From contig BGZK01000281.1 in the NCBI GenBank assembly GCA_005406025.1, positions 186,001 through 250,000 on the forward strand: a stretch of 64,000 nucleotides of DNA. The letters are read 5' to 3'. Source of the DNA: Eumeta japonica (lineage: Eukaryota; Arthropoda; Insecta; Lepidoptera; Psychidae). The notes below the pieces were generated by a model, which was not told the DNA's origin, did no database searches, and worked only from the letters and a program-made list of their open reading frames with translations. This document shows positions 1-13,573 of this stretch, one piece after another. Position 1 is the stretch's first letter, and each line of letters starts with the position of its first letter. A program made the translations under genes and the position numbers.

Positions 1-970
1 TTGCTTAGCCATCTGACTTCACAATAATATGTTACGTCGTCATATTCGGCTGATATTTCATCCAATAACGCCTTGAACTGACGATGGTTAAACCCTCGGA
101 ATCGAATAAAATTGATGCTTTTTACTACCACATTCATAACATCCGGAGTCGAATGGACTTAGAACACAAGTTCTATTTATGGATAATCTAATGGACTATC
201 AAATCATCTTTTTGTACCATATCGGAATTTTGAATGAAATCATATTTTTCATTCAAAATATCGATGAAACCTTTATGTAAGCCGAGCACAGAAGTTACAC
301 CATCTGTGCATACTCCAACTAATTTTGACCATGGCAAGCCAAAACTTGTAAATACCTTTTGAAATTCATTAAAAATGTACTCTCCTGTAGTGGTTCCTTT
401 TAGCGGTTGTAAAGCAAGCAATTCCACTTTTTAATTAACAGTGTTAATCCACACAATTAACAGCAAGAGTTCACTATTACAGAGGAATTGACGTTGTTTT
501 TATATCATTAGCCATCATTTCTATACGTCGGACAATAGTTCGTCTTGGCAAATTAATTTTTCTTTTAAGGACACAATACACTGCAAATTTTTAATATACA
601 CTCCTTGATAAATTCTCTTTCGGCAAATGGTTTTAATGACTTTGCCAATTTAGGCCTGTTTATAAAACTAGCTTTCACAACATTATCAATTTGTGTTCTT
701 TGTTTATGAAACATTTGCATTGTTTTTTTCCAAATTTGCGATAAGGTTGTGGATTTTGTCTCTTCTTATTTGTCCTGTCAGTGAGTGCAGCATAGGATGC
801 TTAGTTGAGTAATGCCTCTTTATATTGAATTCTTTCATCACTGAAATGGATTCATTACATAGCAAACAAATAGGCTTACCATTGTGCAAGATAAAAAATA
901 ATTCTTCAGTCCATTTTTGTTGAAACTGGCGACCCTCTGCATCTAATTTACATTTCTTTCCACCAGACAT
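1..970 (-). mobile_element. hAT-family transposase relic (GTF2IRD2/ZBED-like), cut by window edge
   Basis: Reading on the minus strand, 970-704 encodes a BED/C2H2-like zinc finger (CLLC spaced to KRHYSTKH, giving C-x2-C and H-x4-H), which in this family binds the element ends. After a broken stretch (703-428), 427-188 is open with LLALQPLKGTTTGEYIF and PWSKLVGVCTDG, the hallmark of the GTF2IRD2/SCAND3-type hAT catalytic region. The frame continues through 187-1 with FRGFNHRQFKALLDE and EVRWLS, so the C-terminal half lies beyond the window start. Stops and frame breaks in the middle mean it cannot make an intact transposase. Family assignment is by recognised motifs; no terminal inverted repeat was located. 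Confidence 0.8.
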
Positions 971-2559
971 AATTTTCGTTTACTTTTCGTTCGATACACT
1001 TAATAACAAAATATAATTAATAAGCACTCAAGGTGCACACAAAGTCACAAAGCAAATTGACGGTATTAGCAGTTCGCTAGGATATCGCTTGTCAAAGTTA
1101 TCACTTCGGTAGCTCAAATAGAGCTGAACTAAAGTTCGGGCCATCCACCCGCTTATATAGGAAAATGAAGGAATGAACTAGATTGTCTAGTGTAAAACAA
1201 TTGAGAAGCAATAATCTTTTGTTGCCTCGCCAGTGAAGCGGTAAACATTAAAGGCTTTGATGTTTGCCGCCTCACTCTTTAATGATCGCCGATTCGATGA
1301 ATAAACTTTGACTTTGAACTTTGCAATAGGAAGTACACTACACTAGGGCTTATGAAACATACAATATGACTGACCCATACAACACAATCATCTAAACCTA
1401 GAATTATCAGCATTACGAATATTGACTCACATAGTTGCTATAGAGCATAACTTTGCCACCCAACTATGATTACACATTTCTATATATTTACCGCTTTACT
1501 GGACTAACGTCAAACTTAAGCATTGATGATTGCACTCCTAGTCCATGCACACACGAAGGTCGCCGATATAAGCCATCCTGAATTAGATGTACACGAATTG
1601 ATTTAACAAGCGGGGGCTAGACTACACAACTCCCAGAACTCGGCTACAGGAACGGAAGATGCATTTCCGCCTCCGTGGCCGTCTGCGCAAATTCCAACAA
1701 TACGTGGAACACGACAGAATAAAGTCGCGGGTTGCCTCAAAAACCTTTCTCCTATCGACATACATAATTTATTACGTTTACTATTATGGTCGCCCTATCA
1801 AAATTAAACTGTAATAAAAAGTAAATAAATATGAAAAAATAAATGTTTTTCAGGCTTTTACTATACATTTTTCTACAACTGCTTATTAAAGCGTTCAAAG
1901 TGAGAAAAAAATGTATATAATAAGTTATTTCCATTTGTAGCTGATCTGAGTCATTTAATCCTTGTTCCTAGACACTGACGACGCGTTATCTGACAAATAT
2001 TAAATAGGGAAAAACAGTAAAATAATACACAGAATCTTGTATGCTAAAATTCTTTATACAGAAAATGGAACATAGAACCATTTATATTTAGTTACAATTA
2101 AGCTAAAATGTTAAATTTTACTTTCACCACCATATATTTTACTCGTTAAACGAAGAGTTGGAAAACTTACATCTCTTTTAATGTTGCTACGCCATAACCA
2201 GCTATGTTTTAAAAATATGAAAAATTTTCACAGCACTTTTTTGGCCGTGTCGCCATCATTCGTAAACATTAAAATTACGTGGCCAGAAAAAAAAAACATT
2301 GTTAGCCCACTGATTCTTCGTATGCTAATCTACAAAGCGAGAGAAGGTGTTACCGAGTTTTTTTTCCGACTCATGCATATCAGAATATCGATAATTATCA
2401 CTTAATTTAAGGCTGAAGGAAAACGACGAGACAAAAGATGCGTGAGTCTGAAAAACGTTCACCAGAATTTTCTAGATACTTTATGAGTAATTATTAAAAA
2501 ACAATGAATCATCATCAATTTTGGTTATACATATATGAAATTAATGCTTTGCACAGATC
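971..2559. other. gene-free stretch upstream of the hAT relic
   Basis: No coding region is supported. A TATA-like 'cttatatagg' near 1150 lies about 180 bp upstream of the hAT start on the minus strand and could be its old promoter. A moderately GC-rich patch (about 1555-1740) has no long frame. The remainder is AT-rich, with only short chance frames. Confidence 0.4.
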
Positions 2560-3340
2560 GAAGACTCTTGTCTGAATGAATTTAATTCTTTACTCATAAT
2601 GTAGTTTTTATCACGTATTAAAAAACCATTATACTTTTTTGGTTCGAAACGAGTAGTTTGTTTATCGCTAAATACCGATAAAAAACATGGAAATTATTAT
2701 TTCCCAAATCGAAAATTCTATACTGAAGCACTTTAATCTTGATTCGCCTTAAATTTTGGCGCCGGGCAAAAAAAAAATCTATTGTCAGCCTTGCCCAGTT
2801 TAAACTTAATAGGTGTATATATCACGAAACCTCCATGCGTAAAGATTAATATTTTATAAAACGAAACTTTGGTATGAATGGGCTTAAATTTGACCCATCC
2901 TAGTTAACCTATGATCATTTTGTACCACATATGTAGGACACTAGTATCCAATCTTTCATCTTAACTTGATACGTGTAGTAGTTTTATATGAAATCATGAT
3001 CAGATCATATCATATCATTGTTATTTAAATCGAAAATTTTAATTTAATCGGACTTAAATCTTGACTCATAATTTCGCAACATGTATTACATAAAACCATG
3101 TCAACCCTCTCAAACTTTCCAAATCGATATATCTAGTCTCAACTGACTTAAAATCTTGATAGTTATAATTTTGAACCACGTGTTATAGGAAAATGACGGC
3201 AATCGTTTTAACTTAACGCGTGTGATCATAACATGTAAATGTAATATAGGACTTAACACCATTTTGTAGCTGTAACATGCATTACACAAAAACATTAAAC
3301 TTCATCAGTTTTCACGTTACTTACATACCTACCATAAATG
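2560..3340. repeat. degenerate tandem repeat, unit roughly 80-170 bp
   Basis: Phrases such as 'gacttaaatcttgactcat', 'cgcaacatgtattacata' and 'aaaccat' recur in the same order near 2570-2640, 2880-2990, 3050-3110, 3135-3200 and 3245-3300, each diverged. This looks like an old tandem array. Unit length is uncertain by eye, and no coding content is seen. Confidence 0.4.
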
Positions 3341-3639
3341 TCGAAGATGCGTTAAAAAATGACAATTATTACTTTCCAAACGGAAAAAATCTGGTTTTAT
3401 AACATCTTTATCGACCATGCTTTTTGCCGGCACGTATCTTCAGTGTTAGATACTTCAAGATACGCAGTGGCGGTTTTTAGGATTGTTTGCTTGAATTATT
3501 CAACCAAATAGTTATGTTAGTTTGATTGTAATTTTAAATTATCACGTCTAACGTTGTAGTTTGAGCGTATACACGAGTAAACCGTTTCTACTTCTTTTCC
3601 GGGCGCTTAAAGATTCGTGCCGAGACCTGAACATAGCTA

Positions 3640-3960
3640 GGTGGTCATACGAACGTTAAGTTTATCAAAAAAAAAACGCACCGCGAGACCAATGATGTGT
3701 TCTGCATTAAAACCACACAGGAGGGTCGGCAACCACAGCGGGCGGAGTTTGGTCATTGGTCGCGTGAGGGCGTCGGGCCGGCCGGGCCACCTGCGCCGCA
3801 GCCGCATCAGAGTGCTGCCGTGTCGCCGCACCGACTGCCGCGCCGCCTACGCTACCCCCTAACCACTACCGGCTCGCACGCCTACCCCCACCCCCACACC
3901 ATCTTCTACACAGCATCCCACTCACTATACCTCGGCCTCCGCTGCCGTATTACGCCAGTT
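3640..3960. other. isolated GC/CpG-rich block, possible promoter or first exon
   Basis: About 320 bp are far richer in G+C and CpG than the surroundings, with overlapping frames open on both strands, as GC-rich DNA gives by chance. A CCAAT-box-like sequence ('catTGGtcgcg' region, CCAAT on minus) lies near 3755. No start codon followed by a credible splice donor was found. A smaller GC-rich patch with a 'gcatgcgcaatgc' NRF1-like site and 'tatcgat' follows at 4290-4375. Either could be a promoter, but the transcript is not identified. Confidence 0.3.
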
Positions 3961-6254
3961 CGCAATTTCGGAATAATAATATTCATATATCTTATATAGT
4001 ACAATAAGACATCTGTGCTACCCTGTGTCTCATCTACATGCAAAACAAAAACGGTATTTTACAGCTACAACTACAAAAAAAAAGCCAGGATAAATATAAC
4101 AGTATATTTATACCGATTTAATTTTAACCGTAAAGTTTGCGTGTAACTGCACGACTCGACCTTAGCATATAGTTTAATCGCTAAAACGTCCTTTATAAAC
4201 GGAAAAAAAATCTCTTCAACGTAAATAATTATTCCGTTTAATTTTTCGCTTAACTTCTACGGAACAGAAACTAAAAGGGTGGACAGGGGGGTGTGCTGGT
4301 AGCGATGGCCGCCAAACGGTGGTGGGTATAGGCGTAGTGCCCGCGTTACCCGCATGCGCAATGCTATCGATCGGCACTAATTCACACATACGTTTTTAAA
4401 TAAAAATACACATAGACGATATAATACATATTATTTCATATTGCACCTTTCACGATTTACTGCCTAATACCTAATGTAGGGAGGAATTCACTATAAAATA
4501 TCAAAACAGTTCTACTGATAAATGACAAGACAGTTTAAGAAGCTCCCCTCCCTGCATCAGTGACATGACACCATCGGTATAACGTGTGTGGGTAACTCGA
4601 TGAGGTGTAAACTGAACCTGGTAGTCTAAAATGCACACGTCAATACAATCATCCAATTGCGTCAGTTTCACGGATGTGATTTCCTAAAAGGGGCCACGTA
4701 TCGAATTAGATTCCTGTTGGAAACCGGTTGCGAAATATGACACGGGGAAATAAATACAATGTTTGTAGTAATTTCCAAAATGGATCATCAATAACCGTAG
4801 GTAAGGCATAGAGCCGAATAGATCGCACTATTGAAAAGGAACTAACTCTATAGTATAGTCAAAAACAATAGTGGCATTTCTAACTAATAGACGATTTTGA
4901 AAAGCATGTAAAAACCAAATTTTAAAAATAAAATTAGACTGATTTAATGCAAAATAACACTTTTAAAAATAAATAGAAAAAAACTACGACAATGAAAAAC
5001 AAATATTAAAAAAAAAACACTCATGGCTATTAATAACAAAATATTTAAACGCTTAAAGTGAAATTGAAAAAAGATTCTAAAAGTTGAGGTTTTTTTTCAT
5101 AAAACTTTGTCCTCCTGGAACTCAACCTCCATTAATTATTCACGTATTTTAATATCGCAAAAAGGCCCGTCAACTTCCACTCATTGCCCGTCAGTTCAAT
5201 TTTTAAACCTCTTTCTTTTAAAAGAAAATGTAATAAATGTGAAAACGTAACAAAGCTATCTACTTAAGTATTTACGTTAAAAAAATATAAAAGCAATCTT
5301 AATGCGTATCGTAATAAAGAAATAAAAGCTAAATACAAAACAGATAAGAATCTGCACACCGTCAGTATGGATCATACTAAATTCAATACGACGGCCGTGG
5401 CGTTAAGTGAAAATTAAATAAAATGCTTTTCGAAGATATTCATAAAAGTTTTTTAATGAGTATTTTCGTTTTTAACATTGCTATAAAATTTCTTTACCTA
5501 ATCAATTTTTGGGTTCCGTGGGTACGTGAAAGAATTAAAACAGAAACTAGTTAGTTGGCTGCAATATACGTCCGTGCGCCTGCCACGGGCTTTTATCACA
5601 CAAACGATAAAATATAACCCATTTATTGCAATACGACAATCGAAATCCTAAAACTATCGATACTCAATACTGAACATAACTACAGCTTCATGACTCAGTA
5701 GCCATTAGATGTCAGTGAAAAGAAAAAACAACGGGGTCTCACTTCATAATTCGAGTTCAACACTTGATCCCTTCCTTTACAAGCGCAATGATAATATGTA
5801 ACGGAAACGCTCGGACATGAGATATACCCACTAGATCAAATTGCGTGAGGGCAAGCAGAATGACGTCATAACAGCTCGTTTAGGCGCGACAAGAAACACT
5901 AGAAGATAATGTTCTACTTTTACATAAACTTTATCTACTTGTTCGTGTGTCAGATAATATGTGTTATTTTAGGCTGGGGTTCTAAATATTTCAAATTAGA
6001 TACTGGTAATTAATCTACGCGATGTAGTGTAGACTTCGCTGGAATAATTTGTATATTGAAATTGATTATAGATATATCTAGTGATTCTGAAAGCAGTCAT
6101 CTGTAAAAGCGGTTAGAGATAGCCTGCTAGTTGTCTGCTAGAACACTCGATCCGTTTCCTACATCTAATTTCGATAAAGTCGCGTCGAAACCATTTCATC
6201 ATATCTCATATAACTGATTCACGAACTATATATTTTCTAATTTTTCAAGTTCCA
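3961..6254. other. AT-rich stretch without a recognisable gene
   Basis: No coding frame, tRNA or clear transposon end is supported here. There are several homopolymer A/T runs (4910-5090) and scattered 'gggttccgtgggtacg' fragments (about 5510) reminiscent of a common lepidopteran repeat. Confidence 0.4.
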
Positions 6255-6600
6255 TTTTAACCGACTTCAAAAATAAAAGGAGGTTCTCAGTTCATCGGCA
6301 TCTTTCAAATTTTATGCTCCCCATTTTACTCGAAGACGGCTGGGCCAATTTGGAAAATAATTTTGTTTGATATACGTTATACTTTCCAAAGTGATCACAC
6401 TGTCATCAGGTCAGGATCTGATGATGGAACCCTGGAGAATTCGAGGCAATTCTTCTTATATACCTATAGCTATTTTAGTATTTTTTATAGTAACTCGTGC
6501 AGTGTACGTCGGAAACACTATTTGGTGAAGACCACAGATGACCACTGGAACTACTCTTCAATAATAATTATTGCATGGATTAAGAGTCGATTATTTTAAT
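6255..6600 (+). repeat. lepidopteran interspersed repeat, ACCGACTTCAAAAA family
   Basis: It begins 'ttaaccgacttcaaaaataa' and continues through 'ggaggttctcagttcatcgg', 'atttggaaaataattttgtt' and 'tcaggatctgatgatggaac'. This succession is the one I know from a very abundant moth/butterfly repeat. The small frame at 6363-6599 is part of it and is not a gene. Confidence 0.65.
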
Positions 6601-6768
6601 ATGGTTGCTAATTTATGTTCGTCACAATGCATATGATGAAGCGGAACTGATGATGAAGTACCAGAACTTCTTAACAATCAACGTCCCTATAGTGGTGGTC
6701 ATAGGAATTTGAATCAAGGTAGGTATCAATGCTTCAGATATTGATTATATTAAAAAAAAAACGTATGG

Positions 6769-7167
6769 CACTCGGGGACTGCCGCGGTAAAGCTATTGCA
6801 TAGTATTTTTTTATCAACTTATGCAATTATAATTATTTATTTTATTTATGCAGTATTTTTTTGAGGTGCCCTAACGCCGAAACTCTAAGCAGGCATGAGT
6901 CACCAGATTGCGGGGCGAAGAGGGGATTACGCATGCGCAGTAACGCCGATACAACCAATGCCACCTAGAGGCGAGTTGCTGAACTAAAGAGACAAGCGTG
7001 ATATTTCAAGTCATTAAAAGTTCTGCTATTCATCGATAGATGGCAAAAGTAAAAAGTATCACCGCTGTGCCGGTCGGAGTGGAGGGTGTTAGGTTATTTT
7101 CGTTACGGAATTTCTGGATTCGGTCTCCACGCTCAAGGCCCGCGATAGAAGCTATGCAATAGTTTAA
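6769..7167 (-). mobile_element. internally deleted, non-autonomous derivative of the 17993-21627 MULE
   Basis: Bases 6769-6850 are the reverse complement of 21540-21627 ('cactcggggactgcc', 'attgcatagtat', 'atcaacttatgca'). They join directly to 6855-7167, the reverse complement of 17993-18312 ('gaggtgccctaacgccgaaa', 'ctctaagcaggcatgagtca', 'ggcccgcgatagaagctatg'). Both ends of the large element are therefore kept and about 3.2 kb of interior, including the transposase, is missing. The match across the 320-bp end is high, so both copies are fairly recent. Confidence 0.8.
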
Positions 7168-8569
7168 AACTATCGATAAAAGCGTTCTATTGCAGGTCGT
7201 TGTTGAGCCTCTTTAACCACATCAAATATCCAAGTGAGAAACAACTAAACATTTCAAAATATGTACTATTAAATTTTCTACTTACATTTCCTATTTTTTT
7301 AATCAAGTCTATATTTGGTAAATGCCGCCCGGCCGACTTACAGGATTTGTAATTTTTCCACATAAGAAGACTGATTAAATGCGTTTACACTACTGTTTAA
7401 TTTTGATAAGCAAACGTTTCCGTCATAAATTCCATAACTATAACTAAACATTTTTACTACTTGCAGAATATAATACTATGGATGTTCCACGAAAGCAACA
7501 GCGTTGTGAGCTGCTACGATGACTAATGACGTATACACGTATATATTAATTGTAAAACGCTATCTAAAATCACAAAAGCGTACGGATTACAAAGCGATTT
7601 GATTTTTTGATCACTCGAAATAGTCGCCGCCTAAAATTGCGTCTGCGTGCTGATAGATTATTATGCATAAAAAAAGAATTTATGCGAATCTATGTCGTAC
7701 ATGTTACGACACACATTCGCGAAAATAGACGCTCAAACCCATTGCCTAGTCCTTGAACAGCGCTTCCTTACGGCGATCGAGATGTATCGTTCACCTATAA
7801 AACTCTAGAGACGCTTAACCACAACCAAAGAGGGTGTTCTATTAAATAATAGTTTGTTTTTGCTATTGAATTTTATATTTTTTATGTACCTAATTAATTG
7901 CTTGATTTTTACAATATACGAAGGCAGGCAAAGGCTATTCGTCTATTTGGTGTGCTCGTGACTACTTCTCTGCATCGGGAAAAGAAATATTTTGTAAAAG
8001 GTGATGAGAAGTAGACTTTAAACTATTGTAACTTAAACAAATTTCATTTTTGCGACTCCAAAAACTGCTGATTAGTTGTGTTCGAAATTTGTTTAAAAAA
8101 TATTTAAATAGATTTTTTAAGGTGGTTTATTTTTTTTTTTTTTTAAATATTTTGTAACGCATTTCTTGGTTATCAAGTAATTCTAACTTTAAAATTTATT
8201 TAGATACTTTACATGTCGATTAGGCCAAGCAAATAGACAAACAGCTCCAATCCCGAACTTATTGCCCATTGATAGTCATTTTAGAGTATTTACATTCTTA
8301 GTTGAAATGCACCTACCAAATTATTCTTATATATACTGCATAAATTACTATATTTCTTTGTAATATAAAAGTTCCACAATTCAGACAATCACATTTTCAT
8401 TTAGTTCCACATTAGATTAATTCAGTCTGTTTTTACTGTTATCGCTAAGAGTTCTGATGTGTTCCTGCTATGAATGTCATGTTGGGATTATATAAATGAA
8501 TTAAAATATCCAGGTCAATTAATAATTAATAAATTTTAATCTGGTGTATACCAGATTTTACCATTAGTC
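7168..8569. other. AT-rich stretch without a recognisable gene
   Basis: It opens with a perfect TATCGATA (DRE-like) site just outside the MULE derivative. No coding region, RNA gene or element ends could be supported. Confidence 0.35.
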
Positions 8570-8719
8570 ATTGAAGAATAGTTTCTGGTGAAAAACGCAA
8601 TATTAACTCTAACTTCTAACCGTTAAGAAGTGCTGTGGCTTTTATCATCAGCTAGGCAGCTAATAAATAATTACCATATGCATAAACTTCAGAAACTAAC
8701 AAAAAGAGCTCAACACACA

Positions 8720-8925
8720 CCATATGTGCCTAAAATATTTGTGGGTTTCATCATCAGATTCTGACTTGGTGACTATGGGACCATCTCGGGACCATACCCT
8801 TTCAAACAAAATAAGAATTTTCAAAATTAGTCAACAATTGACAAAATTATCTCTGAATATACATAAAAAAATACAGACGAATATAGAACCTTCTTCTTTT
8901 TTGAAGTCAGTTGAAAAATAAACAT
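8720..8925 (-). repeat. lepidopteran interspersed repeat, ACCGACTTCAAAAA family, inverted copy
   Basis: Read on the minus strand it opens with the 'actgacttcaaaaaagaag' counterpart and contains 'atggtcccgagatggtccca' and the '(g)aatctgatgatgaaaccca' phrase. It is the same family as 6255-6600 in opposite orientation. The 65-codon frame at 8724-8921 is the repeat itself. Confidence 0.6.
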
Positions 8926-8929
8926 TAAT

Positions 8930-10590
8930 GCAAACATAAAACTGTTGCAGTGCCACACATGTAAATATTTTAAATTGCAAAATTTTTGACGTGTAATTGA
9001 TAGAACAAATCGAGAGAAATTTTTATTACAATTGATATTTTTCCTATTATAGCAAATTTAAATTTTCAATAAATTTTTGAAAAAAAGAACATTATTAATT
9101 AACTAATAAATATAGAACAATTACGAATTCGGAAAGGGCACTTAAGAAGTAATTTTTTGGCATACAGTTTTTCCAAAGAAAAGAAGCAATTAATTGGCAT
9201 ATAGTTTCTTCAAATTAAAATAGTCCACACAACTTCTTCCCAGTTATTAAATTGAATAATTTTTTTAAACGTTTTGTATCCATCTTTATAGCTCACTTTT
9301 ATGCTATCATTTCTTTCAAATTTTCTTACTTAATTTTTATTGTACCACTTTTTAGTTCTGTTTCAACAATAAACAGAAATTGCTTTGTCATCTTTAGCAG
9401 TGTTAACACCTTATCTTGTAGAATAATTGTAATAAATTTGTTTTATCAATACATTGATATTAAATAACATTAATAAATTATAGATTCAAGTTGTCTAATT
9501 GTAATTAGAGGTTATTGCTGTAAGATGGGTAAGATGGTTTAGGAAACAATTTGCATTTGAAAGATCTACTCAACAATATGTTTTGAATTTATTTTCATTT
9601 CTACCACAATTTTGTATTTTATGGTCATAGTTATGATTGTATAATGATCATTTTAAAATAATAAGACTTATTACACGATCATAAAAATTTATCACAGCTT
9701 TATTATAAGATTTAATAAGTAAAAATGAATGCTAACTAGCTTGGTTGCTGATGAAATTTAAATTGTTATAGATTTTAAATGGTCAGTCGAAATGAAAATT
9801 GATTAGAAAAATCTGATGATGACAATTTTCAAAAACCTATTCAAAGATACCAAACTTGAGATTTAAATTTCAATTTTTTCTTTTCATAACATAGCGCGCT
9901 GTTATCGCTATATTAAATTTTCATAACTCTCATATCGTTAGATAAACTTACAAGAAGAAAAATTGATTGACATAAGAATCATCAAAATTGGAACACGCAT
10001 TTGGTCTCCAGAGCGACACAAGGTGACAAACATATGTCAATACATATACAGGCTGATAAGCATATTATTACTTCCTTTGCATCACGCAGTCGGATAATAT
10101 AAGAAAAGAAAAACCTGACAAGACCAAGCCATAAATAAAATTATTTCTTAATGTACTTATTTGATACCAACTTTTGACAGTAATCTTGACTTTTGCATCC
10201 TGTATAATACTAAGTGGTTGAGTTGTGCTCTACTCTCAACTTATCAAGGCCTAACAATTTCATAGATTTAAATTATTGCTTCTATTATATTAGTATTGCA
10301 CTTATAGGATAATATGAATACACACATATCAATTAAACACAATTATCAATATATTATGTTATTGCTAAAAAACACTTATTCTATTTAATCTAAAAATACT
10401 GCACTGAAAATAAAATTCATAGATGTTAACGTCTGTTTTTATATGGATTCTGTATGTACTTACAGTAAGGACTGAAAAATTTCATGTGTTAGGACTTTTT
10501 TAAATTGATACTAAAAATTTCAAAAATTAGAACATTATACTGTTTACAATACGAAAATCAAATTTTCATAAAATTTTGACATTTTCTTGA
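8930..10590. other. AT-rich stretch without a recognisable gene
   Basis: Long runs of A/T and short chance frames only. No start, splice or RNA signal is good enough to call. Confidence 0.35.
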
Positions 10591-10597
10591 AATCTAT

Positions 10598-11629
10598 TTA
10601 GATCATTTTCCGAGTGATCTGTTTTTGTCTCTGTGCGTGTTTCTCTCTTTTATTCTCTCTCTTCCTCCCTCCCGCCTTTATGGAGGACACATTAATACTT
10701 CTCAACCAAACTATCTTAATATTTGTCGAGTGGCAATATGTGTGTGGTCTGGCATTATTGGCATGAAAACCACAACCTTCGTGTTGATCAATTCCGACCA
10801 TTTTTTTCTCTATTTCTTGCTTAAATTTCATTAGCTGTTTGAAGTAAATATCCAAATTAATGGTTTTGCTCAGCAGTAGCTAATAAAGAATAATGCCTTT
10901 TCAATCTCACCATAAAAATAGCATCAATTTTTGCCAGTCAATCTGGGTTTTGCTATAGTCTGTGGAGCTTACTTGCCTTTTGACCAGATCTTTTTTGCAT
11001 GTTCTAGTCATAGATAATCCATTTTTCATTGCCAATGATCAATCTTTTCAAAAACGGTTAATTTTCATTACTTTATATAGAGAATCACAAATGAGTACAC
11101 AACTCATTAGATTTCTTTGAGTGACCTTATGTAGAACCCAAGTATCCAACCTTTTTTGTGGTTCAACCCTAACTCTTCAGCTATATTGTAAGAACTAATA
11201 TGCCGCTCTTGCTGTACATTTTTCAAAATTACATCAACTATATCGATAACAGATTGGCTAGAGCGAAGTTCATCTTAGATTTCACAATTATTAGACTGAA
11301 AGCACTTGAACCAATTTTTTGCTACTCTTTTCCACATCGCATTAGGTCCATGAACATTACAATTTTTTTTTGTGGCTTATGTTGAATTTTTCCTTTTTTA
11401 TAACAAAACTCTAAAATGTTTCGAATTTGTATGTTAGATTCAATCATTTAGGTGGATAGAAAAACAATAGAAAAATGGTGAGAACCATTTTCACTTTTTA
11501 TTTTTCTTTTTTTAAAACGTAATCTATTTAATGTTATCAAAACTAGCCATATACAAATAGCACAACCAAAGAGATTTTACTGCAACTTTTTACTAATAAA
11601 ATATGAAAAAACTTTTTCCTGGACCTGAA
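10598..11629 (-). mobile_element. mariner-family transposon relic
   Basis: Minus-strand fragments match mariner transposase: KRLIIGNEKWI (the GDEKW block, D replaced by N) near 11030, then DIYFKQLMKFKQEIEKK and HANNARPHT (the HDNARPHT block, D again replaced by N) at 10855-10680. The 5' end at 11629 reads 'ttcaggtccaggaaaaag' and is followed by 'tctctttggttgtgctattt', closely matching the left end of the mariner at 58701. Two catalytic aspartates are altered and the frame is broken, so it is dead. The 3' terminus was not pinned down. Confidence 0.75.
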
Positions 11630-11639
11630 TATACATATA

Positions 11640-12580
11640 TATTGAACAAAGATATTGAGGTGTCTCATAAACAGTGTCAATTTTTAATGTTCACTTTGCT
11701 TATTAAATAATCATATAAAAAGAAAGCATTAATATTCAAAATATAGTCCATTTAATTATATAGTTCAACCTAATGTTCATCAAGTTCTCCGAAACCTTAG
11801 TAAGATCATTTCTTGGACTTAGATGCAAAGAAATGCCACATTGCATTTTCAACAAATTTTTCTTCCGGAATTTTGCCATAGATCTGAATAAATAGTAATC
11901 TAAAGCTGCAAGATTCAGACTAAACATTGGATGTGGTTGGAGTTAAATGATACCAAGTTTTTTTGATCTTATCCTGCACAATTTTAGCATGATGTGATCT
12001 AGTATTGTCATGTTGTAAGAACACCCATTTTCAGTTTACTAAGCCTAGATATTTCTGTGACAAAACATCATATATTTATCTCAGCTGTTCATTATGCATA
12101 TCTTGTTCACTATAGATATAGATATATCTTGGCAGTAATAATTTAACAGATAATTCCACCAAACAAGACTTTCGGCTCAAATTGATCTTTTTTCGTAGCA
12201 GGTTCAAGTAATTATCCTTTGTTTAACCACTGATTTTTCATGTTTGTACTGTTAAGTTAATCCATTTTTCATTGCAAGTAATAATGCAGAAGAGTTGTTT
12301 ACACATTTTCACTGGATGTTTCGATTGAATCTCGTTTAATTTGTGGAACAACACTCGACAACTTTCATACATCTTATTCAATGATTTTTCAGTGGCAATG
12401 TATAATGTCTTTAGAAGGTCCAAGGGAGCCTAATAATCGGCAAATGCTGCTACTAAGTTTGTGTTGCATTATTTGTAACCTTAATATCCCGTACATGTGG
12501 AACATTAGAGCGCAAATGATCAACCAGTGACAAAACTTCACTATTAAAACCATTAAACCAATGCTGTCCTGTTTGCTCAT
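11640..12580 (-). mobile_element. second mariner-like relic, different lineage
   Basis: On the minus strand, fragments in the order expected of a mariner transposase are ITCNEKWI (12300-12260; family TGDEKWI) and FSLNLAALDYYLFRSMAKF (11927-11860; family SPDLAPSDYHLFRSL). The preceding frames at 12580-12389 and 12423-12238 hold the N-terminal half in shifted frames. The 'LDYYLFRSM' wording suggests the mori/basal mariner group, which is an inference. It abuts the 10598-11629 relic in the same orientation. Confidence 0.6.
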
Positions 12581-13297
12581 TGACTATGTCTTCTCCTTTA
12601 ATTTTACATATTTTTATTATGAGGTTGTTTTAATCTTTATTTCACATAATGCCTTAACGATACAAAAATTTCATATTGATCGCACACCATACATTTTATT
12701 ATCAATAATGACAGTAGCATTAAAAGAAAGTAATACAGTTATAATTCTTCATAAAACTAGAGGACTTGTCATAGCGAGTTATGATACATATAAAAGGAAG
12801 CATATGAATAGCAGTTGTGCAAACCAACATTACTTATGATACGCCTTCAATACATAAAAGTTAGAGACTAATTTAAATTCTCACATAAATATAAGAAAAT
12901 AAATATAAAGAAAAGTTTTATCTTAAAGATTATTTAAAACCATTTATTACAAAACATGCAAATAATGCAAATGGAGTAATTACATGCATTTAATGACACT
13001 ATTGAAGATTGGTGACAATATTTCAGAGTATCCTTGTCTATATGATTAAACAATTCATAATATTTTATGCCTTCGTTAATTAAAAAGTTATTTTATTATA
13101 ATTAGCATTTAATATAACTTTCCACTAACTAGATAGTAAGATAGAAGAAAAAAAATTACAAGGCAATATAATTTTATTTAAAACACAATTGACACAGTCA
13201 AAGAAAATCAATTCTTTTCAATTATAAATAATGTTTATATACTATTCAAAAAATAATAAGAAAAAAAATGCTTCTGGTCTAAATTGTCAAAGCGACC
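12581..13297. other. AT-rich stretch, no gene seen
   Basis: A 92-codon frame at 12561-12839 on + has the composition of chance AT-rich sequence and no recognised motif. Nothing else is supported. Confidence 0.35.
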
Positions 13298-13573
13298 CTA
13301 AACTGTGTCTTCATATACCATCAATGATGTCAGGGCAAAATAATTGCTTTTTTCTTGACAGAAGTAATGCTGTGATGATAAAATAAGTTTAGAAGATTCA
13401 CAGACTAGACAGTTCACAACCTCTACACTGCATAAATTGAAATTTTTCAATGGTATAATTACAATCCTTTCAGCAATTTCAAAGATTAGCAATATAATGT
13501 CTAAAAAAGACCAACAGTCAAACAGACTCCATAGTGATCCTATTAGTATTTTATTTTGATACTCCCTATGCTC
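13298..13573 (-). other. unassigned open frame, possible terminal exon
   Basis: On the minus strand an open stretch runs from about 13573 to a stop at 13298, with no ATG start. Its translation includes IGSLWSLFDCW, FEIAERIVIIPLKNFN and SSQHYFCQEKSNYFALTSL. The mix of Cys, Trp and charged residues is less repetitive than typical AT-rich noise, and a second open frame (13725-13543) overlaps its start in another phase. I do not recognise a family. It could be a terminal exon, a decayed transposon or chance; chance is the default. Confidence 0.15.
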
